A stretch of DNA of 64,000 nt from Actinomycetota bacterium (GCA_041658565.1 JBAZZY010000002.1:124001-188000); one strand, 5' to 3'. Positions 1-9,277 are shown, counted from the first letter of the stretch. Translations and numbers: made by a program. Notes: generated by a model from the sequence alone, not told the origin.

Positions 1-471
1 GGCGGCGATCCTGCGATTGCCGGCGCGGCCGAGGGGCCGGGCGCGGTTCAGGCCGGCGCGGTGGACCTGCTGTATTTCCCGGCGACCGGCGTCGAGCCCA
101 TCCTTGGTCCGTGCGTGGCCGAGCTGAACATGCGCGCGGCGGGGTACGACAACACAGCCTTGACGCGCCAACCCGGAGTCGCTCCGTTCGTGGCTCTGTC
201 GTTTCAGCAGCGCACCGAACTCGTGCTTCAGATGTTCGACGGGCCGGACGGCGCGTTGTGGGAAGCGCTCGGCGCCGTCGTGTTCCTGGCCTATCACACG
301 GCCGGCCACCTCAACACAGCCACTGCCGTGCAAACGGGGCACCCCGGGCTCGCCGCGATCGGCTTCCCGGCTCCGCTCTTGGGAGACCTGTGGTGGTTCC
401 AGAATCACTCCTACGCGCGGGAACTCGCCTCTTTGCATCCCGGCACCACCGTTAATGGGAGCCCTGCCTGA
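1..471 (+). CDS. Partial small partner protein of GMC oxidoreductase (DUF5987-like)
   Basis: The reading frame is open from base 1, so the gene begins upstream of the window; 156 codons are visible, ending at TGA 469-471. The visible part has no membrane segment and no cofactor motif. It carries an AYHTAGHL segment and an HPGTT motif near the C-terminus. From memory, small proteins of this kind (DUF5987) sit directly before GMC oxidoreductases in actinobacteria, much as the small subunit accompanies gluconate/alcohol dehydrogenases. The stop overlaps the next start by one base (TGATG), so the two genes are translationally coupled and the proteins probably work together. The family name is recalled, not searched. 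Confidence 0.6.
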   Translation, partial: GGDPAIAGAAEGPGAVQAGAVDLLYFPATGVEPILGPCVAELNMRAAGYDNTALTRQPGVAPFVALSFQQRTELVLQMFDGPDGALWEALGAVVFLAYHTAGHLNTATAVQTGHPGLAAIGFPAPLLGDLWWFQNHSYARELASLHPGTTVNGSPA

Positions 472-2084
472 TGTCCACGGAGAAGACCGACGTCCTTGTA
501 ATCGGCACCGGATTCGGCGGCGCCATTCCCGCTTTTCACCTTGCCGCCGGCGGTGCGAAGGTTCTCATGCTCGAGCGAGGGCCGTGGCTCGACACCTCGG
601 ACTTGAGCCAGGACTATCAGCTTGGGACTTACACCAGGATTCTCGACCTAGTTATGGGCACCGGTGTCGAGGTCATCGCCGGCAACTGCGTCGGCGGATC
701 CAGCGTCGTGTATCTCGCGGCGTCCATGCGGGCCCCGACCTTTGTCTTCGAGCGCAAAGCCAACGGAGTATCCCAGTGGCCGGCCTCGGTCACCCGGGGA
801 AGCTTGGATCCGTGGTACGACATCGTCGAGGAGAACCTGCCGGTCGCACAGCAGCCGTGGAACGAGGTTTCGTACAGCGGCGGTTTGTGGGCGGGGGCGT
901 GCGCGCGCGCCGGGGGGACGTGCAACCCCGTCCCGGTTGCGGTCAATCTGTCCCAGTGCGGGCGTTGTGGATGGATGGCGACGGGCTGCGTGTACGGGGC
1001 CAAGCGCTCGATGCTGACGAACTACCTCCCCGCTGCCGTGTCCGCGGGCGCCGAGATCCGGCCGCTACACGAGGTGCAGTTCATCGGTCCGGCGGCGTCG
1101 CCGGGCTACCGCTACGCCGTGAACTACCTCACCATCAACCCCGACGATTACCGCGCGCAGACCGGCGGCGGTGTGATCGAGGCCAAAGTTGTCGTGTGCG
1201 CGGCGGGGGCACTGGGGACGCCGGTGATCTTGAAGCGATCAGCGCAAGCGCTTGGAAGTATTCCGAACGCGGTCGGTCGCTACTTCTCGCCGAACGGCGA
1301 CCACGTCTCGCTTGCGTTGTTCAACGAGGACAAGGTGAAGGAACTGCTTGGTCTTGAGCGCGCGCCGGGGGTGCCCTACGCGGCGCACTCGATCGGTCGC
1401 TCGATCGGAACGACGAGCTTCGATCAATTGGATCCGTCCCTCCCCGAGGGCCTTCGGTACGCGCTGCAGCAGATCTACTACCCGCCGATCGTCAACCTCA
1501 TGCCGGAGGACGGAGTCGAGGGTGACCCGGTTTGGTTCGGCGCGGACAAGAAGGAACTCTCCAAGAAGTGGCCATCGTGGATGTCGGTGCTGGCGATGGT
1601 GGAGGACGAGAACGAAGGTGTGTTCGGGACGCCGCCCCCGACGGGGAACTTCACCCGGTTGGCCTCGGCTGCTTCGCTCGCTCAGCTCACGTACAAGCCG
1701 TCGGAGCGAACTCTCGCGGCGCGCGCGGACGCCGATGTAAAGGTCAGGTCGATCGTCGAGCAGGACGGCCTCGGCAGTTTCTTGGAGTGGAAGCAAACCG
1801 AGAACTCGCTGTCGGCGCATCCTTTGGCCTCGTGTCGCATGGGAGACGATCCGGCGATCTCGGCGCTTGATGATCACAATGAGTTGCGCGGCCACCCCGG
1901 GTTGTTCGTGACCGACGGGTCCGCCGTGCCGACCTCTTTGTGCGTAAATCCTTCCATCACGATCGCGGCGCTCGCCGAACGGGCGGCGCCGTTCATCGCG
2001 CAGAGCGCACAGGCCGCTGGAATCTCGGTCGACTACTCCGAAGATCGGCGGCCGGGGAGCGGACAGCTGCACAGGCCGCGCTAA
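471..2084 (+). CDS. GMC-family FAD-dependent oxidoreductase (cholesterol-oxidase-like)
   Basis: A 537-residue flavoprotein expected to oxidise an alcohol group and pass the electrons to FAD. The N-terminus has the dinucleotide-binding motif GTGFGG at residues 12-17, followed about 20 residues later by the acidic LERG that binds the FAD ribose. A second glycine-rich stretch (GNCVGGSS, about 70-77) is typical of GMC enzymes. The C-terminal domain holds the SAHPLASCRMG motif with the expected active-site histidine and the FVTDGSAVPTSLCVNPS motif found in cholesterol oxidases and related GMC proteins. There is no signal peptide or Tat motif, so this subunit alone looks cytosolic. It is coupled to the upstream small protein and followed by a LIV importer, so an imported alcohol is a possible substrate. 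The actual substrate is unknown. Confidence 0.85.
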   Translation: MSTEKTDVLVIGTGFGGAIPAFHLAAGGAKVLMLERGPWLDTSDLSQDYQLGTYTRILDLVMGTGVEVIAGNCVGGSSVVYLAASMRAPTFVFERKANGVSQWPASVTRGSLDPWYDIVEENLPVAQQPWNEVSYSGGLWAGACARAGGTCNPVPVAVNLSQCGRCGWMATGCVYGAKRSMLTNYLPAAVSAGAEIRPLHEVQFIGPAASPGYRYAVNYLTINPDDYRAQTGGGVIEAKVVVCAAGALGTPVILKRSAQALGSIPNAVGRYFSPNGDHVSLALFNEDKVKELLGLERAPGVPYAAHSIGRSIGTTSFDQLDPSLPEGLRYALQQIYYPPIVNLMPEDGVEGDPVWFGADKKELSKKWPSWMSVLAMVEDENEGVFGTPPPTGNFTRLASAASLAQLTYKPSERTLAARADADVKVRSIVEQDGLGSFLEWKQTENSLSAHPLASCRMGDDPAISALDDHNELRGHPGLFVTDGSAVPTSLCVNPSITIAALAERAAPFIAQSAQAAGISVDYSEDRRPGSGQLHRPR

Positions 2085-2290
2085 CGCGCGTCACTCGGGC
2101 AGCTTTTTGACCCTTGATGCGAGGTTGATTGGGCGTGCCCTCGGGTCGGATCGGCCCGCGCGCCCGAAGGGCCCGTTCGCTCGTTGAACCGGGTGGACCG
2201 ACCCCCGGGTTGAAGCGTCCGATTTGCACGCGCTCCCGGGGGCCTGTGCAATAGGTCTGCTGGAAGGTTGACCCGATCCCACGCATCCAT

Positions 2291-2331
2291 GAAGGAGGTC
2301 GGCTTGGGCGCTCAGCGCCCGGCCGCAACTT
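2291..2331 (+). promoter_or_regulatory. Strong Shine-Dalgarno separated from the start codon by a hairpin
   Basis: A near-perfect Shine-Dalgarno core (GGAGG, 2294-2298) lies 33 bases before the ATG at 2332, too far for normal use. Between them is a perfect 6-bp hairpin, GGGCGC (2306-2311) with loop TCA and GCGCCC (2315-2320). It can be extended across a small internal loop by GGC 2301-2303 pairing with GCC 2322-2324. With that hairpin folded, the apparent spacing falls to about 9 bases, which is ideal. The frame has a stop at 2290-2292 and no better start. Folding in vivo is inference. Confidence 0.45.
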
Positions 2332-3906
2332 ATGACAGTCCCACGGTCCGGGAATCGACGCGGCCTGCGAATCGCCGCCGCGTTCACGCTTCTGGTCGCG
2401 CTCGTTGCGACGTCCTGCTCTTCTCCAAAACATGATTCCGCCGACTCCGGCGATCCCCAAGCGTCGGCGTCCGGTGACCCGACGCTGGGAACGGTCCCGA
2501 CCGCCTCAGGGTCCGCGTCGCCCTCACCGAACGCATCGGGTAGCTCCGCGGCGGATACGCCGCCGCGCGACGACGATCCCTCCTTGCCCAGCCCGGGGAA
2601 ACCTGCTCCGAGGGGCGGCAAGACCTACGGAGTTACGGACAAAGAGATCACGGTCGTCTACTACTGGAAGGGTGACCGCACGCGAACGAGTCCGTACCTA
2701 AAGGGCACGGGCGCGGAGTCCAATGTCGACGAGGCTGAGGCCTTTCGGACTTGGGTGAGCTATCTCAACAAGCACGCCGGTGGCGGCGCGACGTTCATGG
2801 GGTTCCCCTTCAACCTTCATGGGCGCAAGATCAAGGGCGTCGTTGTTGAAGCGGGGAGCACCCCCGAGGACCAGACGGCGGCTGCCCAACGCATTGCGAT
2901 GGAGCTAAAGCCGTTCGCCGCGGTCGCCGCTCACGGTGGCGTATCCACGTACGTTTGCCCGTATCTGGCGTCCAAGGGCATCTACAACATCGCGACCTAC
3001 GACCTTGGGTTTGATCTCTACAAGAAGACCAACGGTTGGTGTACCCCGGCGTACGCCTCGTTCAACGCGCAAGTGGACGCGATGCAGCGTTACCTGTCTC
3101 AGCGCGTTTCCAAGACGAAGTATGACGGGACGGACGCGCGCAAGTTCGGGCTGCTCTACGCCGAGTATCCCGGATTAGCCGCGGCGATGAAGACCGTTGC
3201 CGCGCGGTTCAAGAGCGCGGGGATCAACATCGTTTCGCAGGCCTCGATTTCGGCCGACCTCGCCGAGGCGCAGCCGCAGGCCGCAAATGTCGTCGCGAAG
3301 TTCCGCGCCGCGGGGGTCAACACGATCTTCATGCCCGAGGGCGGATCTCCAATGTCCTTTACGCCCGGGGCCGAGGCGCAGGCGTATCAGCCCGATTACG
3401 TGATCTGGCCGTGTTCGGGGCAGGACACGCCGGCGCAGGTGCGACTGTTCAGCGCGAAGCAATGGACGCGCGCCTCGGGGCTGACCTGCTTCGACAAGAA
3501 CTTCATGCCGGACCTGGCGATGGACACCGAAGCTCAGCAGACCGAGTGGCATGCCAAGTACGGCACCATCACATCTGCCGAGCCTCCGGCGCAGGCGCCG
3601 CTCGTCTACTCGGCGATATTGCCGCTCGTCGCCGGCGTGACGAATGCCGGGCGAAACCTCACGGTGGATACGTTCCGTGACGCCCTCGCTGAGTTCGACT
3701 CATATCGGTACAGCGCCGCCACGGGACGCACGACCGACGCGCGCAGCTTGCTGCTTTCACCGGGCGGGATTGAGCACGCGCTGATGGGGGACTTCACGGT
3801 TCTCAGTTGGTCGGCGACCGCGCGACGTAACGGCAGCGCTTTCACGGGCGCCTATGTGTTCCCGGAGGACGGCCGCCGCTACGGGCGGCGCGATGCATAC
3901 AACTAG
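2332..3906 (+). CDS. LIV-type ABC transporter substrate-binding lipoprotein (cluster 1)
   Basis: A 524-residue periplasmic-binding-protein-like lipoprotein. The N-terminus has positive charges, a hydrophobic stretch and a lipobox ending ATSC (cysteine at about residue 29). A long Ser/Pro/Gly/Asp-rich linker of about 70 residues follows, then a ligand-binding domain beginning around YGVTDKEITV. The fold matches the Leu/Ile/Val-binding family (Peripla_BP_6). It should capture a small ligand outside the cell and deliver it to the fused permease encoded directly downstream, whose start lies inside this gene's last codons. The family also binds amides, urea, aromatic acids and short-chain compounds, so the ligand cannot be named. 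Confidence 0.85.
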   Translation: MTVPRSGNRRGLRIAAAFTLLVALVATSCSSPKHDSADSGDPQASASGDPTLGTVPTASGSASPSPNASGSSAADTPPRDDDPSLPSPGKPAPRGGKTYGVTDKEITVVYYWKGDRTRTSPYLKGTGAESNVDEAEAFRTWVSYLNKHAGGGATFMGFPFNLHGRKIKGVVVEAGSTPEDQTAAAQRIAMELKPFAAVAAHGGVSTYVCPYLASKGIYNIATYDLGFDLYKKTNGWCTPAYASFNAQVDAMQRYLSQRVSKTKYDGTDARKFGLLYAEYPGLAAAMKTVAARFKSAGINIVSQASISADLAEAQPQAANVVAKFRAAGVNTIFMPEGGSPMSFTPGAEAQAYQPDYVIWPCSGQDTPAQVRLFSAKQWTRASGLTCFDKNFMPDLAMDTEAQQTEWHAKYGTITSAEPPAQAPLVYSAILPLVAGVTNAGRNLTVDTFRDALAEFDSYRYSAATGRTTDARSLLLSPGGIEHALMGDFTVLSWSATARRNGSAFTGAYVFPEDGRRYGRRDAYN

Positions 3907-6637
3907 ACGCGGACCGGCGATCCCTGCCGCGGTTGGGGCGTTCGTCCTCGCGGCGGTTGTTCTGCTGCGGATTCCGGTCGGCGTCGTTGCCCTCGGGCTG
4001 CTGCTCGGCGGGTTGTCGTCGCTTACCTCGCTTGGGCTCGTTCTGATCTATCGCACCCATCGGTTCCTGAATCTCGCGCATTCAGCGCAGGGCCTGCTGG
4101 CCGGCGCGATGGTGGCGCAACTTGTCGTCGCGGGGGGTTGGAACTTCTGGTTCGCGTTGCCGATCGGGCTGGTGGCGGGTGCGGTGCTCGGCATCGTGTC
4201 GGAGTCGCTGCTGGTTGGACGCTTGGGGCGCGCTCCGCGCGCCCTGCCGATGGTTGCCAGCCTCGGCGTGGCACAGGTCTTCGCAGGCGCGCGCGCGATG
4301 CTCGCGATCATGTTCGGCGCGCTGCCGTTCTACGTGGTTCCGTTCGGGGTCACGTTGGACATCTTCCCGTTGCGGTTCTCCGGGACGCACGTAGTGGCGG
4401 CGATGTCTGTGCCCGTGGGTCTGGCCGCCATGGCAGGCTTCTTGCTGCGCACGCGCGCGGGAGTCTCGTCGCGCGCGCTCGCCGAGAACGAGGAGCGCGC
4501 GCGCAGCCTCGGAGTGCCGGCGCGCGCGGTGTCTCGTCGCGTGTGGGCGGTTGCCGGCGTGCTCGCGGCGCTGGGCGGAATCCTGACTGTTCCGGTCGCC
4601 GGCGTGTCACTCGACGGTGGGGTCTCGGTCGGGATTCTGCTGCTCGCGCTGGCACCGGCAGTGGTGGCCGGAATGTCGAGCCTTACGGGCACGGTCGGCG
4701 CGTCCTTCGCAATCGGCGTGTTGTACCAAACGGTGTTGTGGCGAACGGATCGCGCCGCGGTGGCCGACATCATGCTGTTCGTGATCGTGCTCGGCGCGGC
4801 GATGCTGCGCCGTCCTCGCTCGCGTCGTGAAGAAGAAGCCCTCGCCGCATCCTCGTGGGTGCTGGCCGCCCCTTGGCGTCCCCTGCCGCAAGCCGTGCTG
4901 AAGAACGCCGCCGTGCGTTTCGGTCGTCCCGCGCTGGCGCTGTCGGCGCTCGCCGTCGCGATCGTGGTGACGCACGCGTTGCCGCCGAGCCAGGCTCAGC
5001 GCGTCGGAGCCGTTGCGATCTTCGCGCTCGTGGCCGCGTCGATTTCGATCGTGACTGCGTTAACCGGTCGATTGTCGTTCGGGCATTGGGCGATTGCCGG
5101 CGTGGGTGCGGTCGTTGCTACGGTCGGAGGCCCGGGCCTCAACGCGCTCGTCGGGCTACCCATCGCCGCGATCTTCGCGGCGGTGACGTCGGTCGCGTTG
5201 GGAGCCGCGTTCGTTCGTCGTGGTGGGTTCGCGTACCCGGTGGCGACGCTCGCATTCGCGTTGGGATGGTCCTCGCTGCTGCTCGTGTTCCCCTCGCTGT
5301 GGCCGCTTGCTCCTTTTAGTCCACCAAGGCTTGCCGGGTTCGCGATGGAGAACGACGCGGTCATCACGGCCGTTGTACTGGTGGCGCTGATGCTCTTCAT
5401 CGGCCTCGTGCGGGGAATGCGCCGTAGCCCCTTGGGGCGCGCGATGCTGGCCGCGCGCGACAACGAGGCGGCGGCGTCTGTGCATGGAATCTCGGTAACT
5501 GCCGTGAGATTCGTAGCCTTCGCTCTTTCAGGTGCTATGGCGGGCGTTGCCGGGTACCTCTACGTTTTCAATCAGCACTTACTTCACCCCAACGCGTTTT
5601 CACCCGAGCGCTCTTTGGTACTTCTGGCGATGGCCACGATCGGGGGACTCGGCTCGGCGGGAACGGCGGCGCTCGGCGCGGGGGTCATGCAGGGGGCGAT
5701 CCTGTTCTTCAGCGGCCCGTGGGAGTTGCTTGGATCGGGCATGGGTTTGATCGTGATTCTCGTCGCCGTGCCGCGCGGGTTCGGATACGTCATGCAGCGC
5801 GCGCGCGATGCCGCGGTCCGGATCGTCGCCCGAGATGCCGTTCCGCGCAGGCGCGCGACCGTCCATGCCGCGGTCGCTCCCCGAACCGCTCCGGCGCGCG
5901 CCGGGGAATCGGTTTTGGACGCGCGCGGGATCACGGTTCGGTTCGACTCGCAGGATGCGATTCGCGACGCGGACCTGTCGGTCGCTCCCGGCGAGATCGT
6001 CGCGCTCCTTGGGACCAACGGGGCCGGGAAGACGACGCTGCTGCGAGCGATCGCCGGGATGGTTCGAGCCTCGGGTGGCTCGGTGTCGATCGACGGGCGA
6101 GACGTGTCGCGGTTGCTGCCGGAAAAGCGCGCGCGCCGCGGGCTCGTGCTCGTCGATGGCGCGCGCCCGGTGTTTCCCGGCCTCACGGTGACCGAGAACT
6201 TGCGCATGGCTGCTCTTGGTGCGGGCGTGCCGGGCGCGCGCCCGGTCCTCGACGAACGTTTCCCCCGCCTGATCGAGCGCGCCGGTTCGTACGCGGGGAC
6301 CTTGTCGGGAGGCGAGCAACGCATGCTGGCCATCGCCCAGACGCTGATGCTCAAGCCGCGCGTGATGCTGCTGGATGAGTTGACGTTCGGCTTGCAGACG
6401 GACCTTGCCGCCGAGTTGTGGGCAACGGTTCGTCAGATCGCCGCCGCAGGGGCCGGGGTCGTCGTCGTGGAGCACCGCCTCGGTGAGGCGCTGGCGATCG
6501 CGCATCGCGTCGTGTACCTGGACGGCGGGCGAGTCGTGTTCGAGGGCACGCCCAAGGAGTTTGCCGCGCGCGACGACTTGCTGGCTCCGGTGCTGCTGGA
6601 CGAAGACGCCGCCGCGACTTTGGAGCGTGCGCATTGA
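3893..6637 (+). CDS. Fused LIV ABC transporter: LivH-like and LivM-like permeases plus LivF-like ATPase
   Basis: A 914-residue protein holding three normally separate subunits. Residues about 10-300 form a LivH-like permease (GLVLIYRTHRFLNLAHSAQG motif near the N-terminus). Residues about 325-640 form a LivM-like permease (GRLSFGHWAI motif). Residues about 672-905 form an ATPase with Walker A GTNGAGKTT (near 707), signature LSGGEQ (near 804) and Walker B VMLLDE (near 824). The ATPase is closest to LivF. The start ATG overlaps the end of the binding-protein gene by 14 bases; upstream in-frame codons are shared with that gene. The LivG-like partner follows with a 4-base overlap. Fusing two permeases is known, but adding the ATPase to them is unusual. 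Confidence 0.88.
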   Translation: MHTTRRGPAIPAAVGAFVLAAVVLLRIPVGVVALGLLLGGLSSLTSLGLVLIYRTHRFLNLAHSAQGLLAGAMVAQLVVAGGWNFWFALPIGLVAGAVLGIVSESLLVGRLGRAPRALPMVASLGVAQVFAGARAMLAIMFGALPFYVVPFGVTLDIFPLRFSGTHVVAAMSVPVGLAAMAGFLLRTRAGVSSRALAENEERARSLGVPARAVSRRVWAVAGVLAALGGILTVPVAGVSLDGGVSVGILLLALAPAVVAGMSSLTGTVGASFAIGVLYQTVLWRTDRAAVADIMLFVIVLGAAMLRRPRSRREEEALAASSWVLAAPWRPLPQAVLKNAAVRFGRPALALSALAVAIVVTHALPPSQAQRVGAVAIFALVAASISIVTALTGRLSFGHWAIAGVGAVVATVGGPGLNALVGLPIAAIFAAVTSVALGAAFVRRGGFAYPVATLAFALGWSSLLLVFPSLWPLAPFSPPRLAGFAMENDAVITAVVLVALMLFIGLVRGMRRSPLGRAMLAARDNEAAASVHGISVTAVRFVAFALSGAMAGVAGYLYVFNQHLLHPNAFSPERSLVLLAMATIGGLGSAGTAALGAGVMQGAILFFSGPWELLGSGMGLIVILVAVPRGFGYVMQRARDAAVRIVARDAVPRRRATVHAAVAPRTAPARAGESVLDARGITVRFDSQDAIRDADLSVAPGEIVALLGTNGAGKTTLLRAIAGMVRASGGSVSIDGRDVSRLLPEKRARRGLVLVDGARPVFPGLTVTENLRMAALGAGVPGARPVLDERFPRLIERAGSYAGTLSGGEQRMLAIAQTLMLKPRVMLLDELTFGLQTDLAAELWATVRQIAAAGAGVVVVEHRLGEALAIAHRVVYLDGGRVVFEGTPKEFAARDDLLAPVLLDEDAAATLERAH

Positions 6638-7413
6638 GCGCGGTGTCGCAGCTTCGCGTCGAAGACATCGCGGTCGGCTTCGGGCCGGTGCGGATTCTGC
6701 GCGGGGTCACTCTGGAAGTCGCGCCGGGGGAGGCCGTCGGAATCGTCGGGCCGAACGGTTCGGGAAAGACGACGCTGCTCGACGTGATTTCCGGGCTCGT
6801 GCCGCCGTCGCGCGGACGCGTGCTGTTCGGTGGTCGAGACATCACGTGGGACGCACCGCACGTGCGCGCGCGCCTCGGCATGGCGCGGACCTTTCAGCAC
6901 GGACGCCTGTATCCATCGCTCACCGTGCGCGAAGCCATCGCCGTCGGGTGTCGGGTGGCCGGGCACGGCCGGCGCGCGCGCGCGGAGGCCGAACAGCGCG
7001 CGCTCGACGTGGCGGATGCGTTTGGTCTCGCGTCCTACGAGAACGCGTTCATCTCCGAGTTGTCCACGGGAGTGCGCCGCATCTTGGACCTTGCGATCGC
7101 GGCGGCGCGCGGCTGCGGAGTGATGCTTCTGGACGAACCCACCGCGGGTCTCGCTCACGGCGAGCGAACCGCATTGTTGGGCGTGTTCCGCTCGTGGCGC
7201 GAGCGAACGGGATGCTCGCTGCTGGTCGTCGAGCACGACCTGGCCTTTCTCACCAACGTCGTGGACCGGGTGATCGCGCTCGACGAGGGCGTGGTGAGCG
7301 CGGAGCGCACACCCAAGGACGCGCTCGCCGCCGCGCGCGAGGTGGTCGCGTCGATGCTCGGCGAACGCCACGTGCGCGACGGCAACCCCGAGGGCGATCG
7401 CACCGAGCCCTAG
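6634..7413 (+). CDS. LIV ABC transporter ATP-binding protein (LivG-like, cluster 1)
   Basis: A 259-residue ATPase that should pair with the ATPase domain of the fused permease to power import. It has Walker A GPNGSGKTT (about residue 35), the MARTFQH stretch typical of LivG proteins, and Walker B GVMLLDEPT (about 165). The signature motif is altered to LSTGVRR instead of LSGGQ; LivG proteins often vary here. The chosen start is TTG 6634, which overlaps the upstream stop (TTGA). A GTG at 6646 is a possible alternative. It is the last gene of this importer operon. Confidence 0.85.
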   Translation: MSAVSQLRVEDIAVGFGPVRILRGVTLEVAPGEAVGIVGPNGSGKTTLLDVISGLVPPSRGRVLFGGRDITWDAPHVRARLGMARTFQHGRLYPSLTVREAIAVGCRVAGHGRRARAEAEQRALDVADAFGLASYENAFISELSTGVRRILDLAIAAARGCGVMLLDEPTAGLAHGERTALLGVFRSWRERTGCSLLVVEHDLAFLTNVVDRVIALDEGVVSAERTPKDALAAAREVVASMLGERHVRDGNPEGDRTEP

Positions 7414-7531
7414 AACCCGACCGGTTCCCGCGATTGCACTGGGGTTTCCATCTGGGCCGGACCGAGGAGTAGGTTGAACCACTGAGCGCCGTCAGCCGGC
7501 AGTCTGCCGGTGTGGCGCACTGGGGGTCGCG

Positions 7532-9079
7532 ATGAACCGGTTGGAGCAGGAGTCCTCGCTCGGGGCGCTGTCCGGTGCGGTCGAGGAGCGCGCGTCGGCG
7601 GCGGAGCGCGACGACATTGTTGCGCGAATGTGGCGCAAAGATCACACAGTGTGGAAGCCGTCGCCGGCGGAGATCTCCGACCGGCTTGGGTGGCTGGACG
7701 TGGTGGACGCGATGCGCGACCGGGTGGTCGATCTCATCGCGTTTCGCAACGGGGTCTTGACCGCCGGGTTCACGCACGCGCTGCTGCTCGGCATGGGTGG
7801 ATCGAGCCTTGCGCCCGAGGTGATGCGCAGGGTTCTCGGGGTGGGTCCGGAGGGGATCGACCTTCGCGTGCTCGATACCACGCACCCCGGAGCTATTCGA
7901 GCAGCCGAGCGCTCGCTGGATCTCGACCACACATTGTTCATCGTGGCGAGCAAGTCCGGCGGAACCATCGAGACGCTTTCGCACCTGGCGTACTTCTGGG
8001 AAAAGGTCGGCCGCGGTGAGCGCTTCGTTGCGATTACTGATCCCGGGTCGCCGCTTGAAGAACTGGCGCGCGCCCGTGGTTTCCGCGCAGTGTTCGCGAA
8101 TCCGCCGGATATCGGCGGCCGGTATTCCGCGCTGTCGTTGTTCGGTTTGGTTCCCGCCGCGCTTCTCGGCGCATCCTTCGAGGATCTACTCGGTGCGGCG
8201 ACAGAGGCGGCCGGCGCCGCGCATGCCCCGGTGTCGAAGGGCGAAAACCAGGCGGCGTGGCTCGGCGCGGTGATGGGCGAGGCCGCCGCGCGCGGACGCG
8301 ACAAGTTGACGCTCGTGCTTTCGCCGGAGGCTTCGAGCTTCGGGGCTTGGGTTGAGCAACTCATTGCGGAATCCACGGGCAAGCAGGGCCTCGGGATCCT
8401 TCCGGTGACCGGTGAGGACCTCGGTCCCGCATCCGTCTACGGGGACGATCGGCTGTTCGTAACGCTGGGAGAGATCGGCGACCTCGCGGATCTCGCTGCG
8501 GCCGGGCACCCGATCGTTCGTCTCGACGCGAACGGGCCGTTGCGGCTCGGACGCGAGTTCTACCGCTGGGAGTTTGCGACCGCGTTTGCCGGATACGTTC
8601 TCGGGATCAATCCGTTTGATCAGCCCAACGTCGCCGAAGCAAAACAAGCGACCGGCGACATCTTGAAAGAAGGCACTCAGTCGGACGACGATCGCGCGGA
8701 CGTCGCAGGGGTCTTGAACTCGGTTGGTGCCGGTGACTACGTAGCGCTGCTGGCGTTCGTCGAGCCGTCGGCCGCCAACGTGCGCGCGCTGCATCGGGCG
8801 CGCATGCGCATTCGCGACCGGTTCCGCGTGGCGACCACCGTCGGGTTCGGCCCGCGGTATCTGCATTCCACCGGACAACTACACAAAGGGGGGCCGGATT
8901 CCGGCGTATTCATCCAAGTGACCGACGACATTCCCCCCGACGACCTCGACGTGCCGGGCGCGCCCTACACCTTCGGCCGGCTGATCGAAGCGCAGGCGCT
9001 GGGCGATTTTCGATCGCTGCGCGCGCGCGGCCGCCGCGTCGCGCGCGCCACCTTGTCGGAACTGGACGCGGCGCTGTAG
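7532..9079 (+). CDS. pgi: Glucose-6-phosphate isomerase
   Basis: A 515-residue enzyme interconverting glucose 6-phosphate and fructose 6-phosphate in the cytosol. Diagnostic features include GMGGSSLAPEV (about residues 88-98), the sugar-phosphate loop SKSGGTIET (about 137-145) and DIGGRYSALSLFG (about 195-207), all typical of phosphoglucose isomerases. The sequence resembles the actinobacterial type that is often fused to transaldolase, but here it stands alone. ATG 7532 is preceded by a GGGGG stretch. A 6-bp hairpin (CCGGCA/TGCCGG, loop GTC, 7496-7510) lies just before it and could affect translation. No neighbouring sugar gene forms an operon with it. Confidence 0.92.
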   Translation: MNRLEQESSLGALSGAVEERASAAERDDIVARMWRKDHTVWKPSPAEISDRLGWLDVVDAMRDRVVDLIAFRNGVLTAGFTHALLLGMGGSSLAPEVMRRVLGVGPEGIDLRVLDTTHPGAIRAAERSLDLDHTLFIVASKSGGTIETLSHLAYFWEKVGRGERFVAITDPGSPLEELARARGFRAVFANPPDIGGRYSALSLFGLVPAALLGASFEDLLGAATEAAGAAHAPVSKGENQAAWLGAVMGEAAARGRDKLTLVLSPEASSFGAWVEQLIAESTGKQGLGILPVTGEDLGPASVYGDDRLFVTLGEIGDLADLAAAGHPIVRLDANGPLRLGREFYRWEFATAFAGYVLGINPFDQPNVAEAKQATGDILKEGTQSDDDRADVAGVLNSVGAGDYVALLAFVEPSAANVRALHRARMRIRDRFRVATTVGFGPRYLHSTGQLHKGGPDSGVFIQVTDDIPPDDLDVPGAPYTFGRLIEAQALGDFRSLRARGRRVARATLSELDAAL

Positions 9080-9277
9080 AGGCCGGGTCACTCGCGCGCG
9101 CGCCGGGCGTGGGACTACGACCGCACGTTGGTCCACGTGATCAACCCGCAAAACCTCGTGCTGCGGGCCGACAAGGGGAAGAAGTGTCCCGCGTATGCTG
9201 TCGTGAACGTGTGGAGCACGAACTGTTACCGGCAGGTGGTGATGGATCTCGTTGACATGCATCCTCTGGGGTTCTAA
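9080..9277 (+). pseudogene. Coding remnant (3' end of an unknown gene)
   Basis: After the pgi stop a frame runs from 9080 to TAA 9275-9277. Its last roughly 56 codons have G or C in the third position in all but about nine cases, like real genes here. The translation contains LVHVINPQNLVLRADKG and ends DMHPLGF. No start codon with a ribosome site gives a normal-length protein, so this looks like the surviving 3' end of a deleted gene. I do not recognise the family. It sits exactly where the accessory island begins. The rest of the gap to 9349 shows only G-rich sequence leading to the next ribosome site. Confidence 0.4.

Noticed and set aside
2289..2394. Short upstream ORF starting at ATG 2289, overlapping the binding-protein start
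   Set aside because: It has no ribosome site of its own, runs in another frame, and its product is Arg-rich with no codon bias.
4138..4830. Arg-rich 230-codon plus-strand frame inside the fused permease
   Set aside because: It is an out-of-frame shadow of the permease typical of high-GC genes, with no homology signal by eye.
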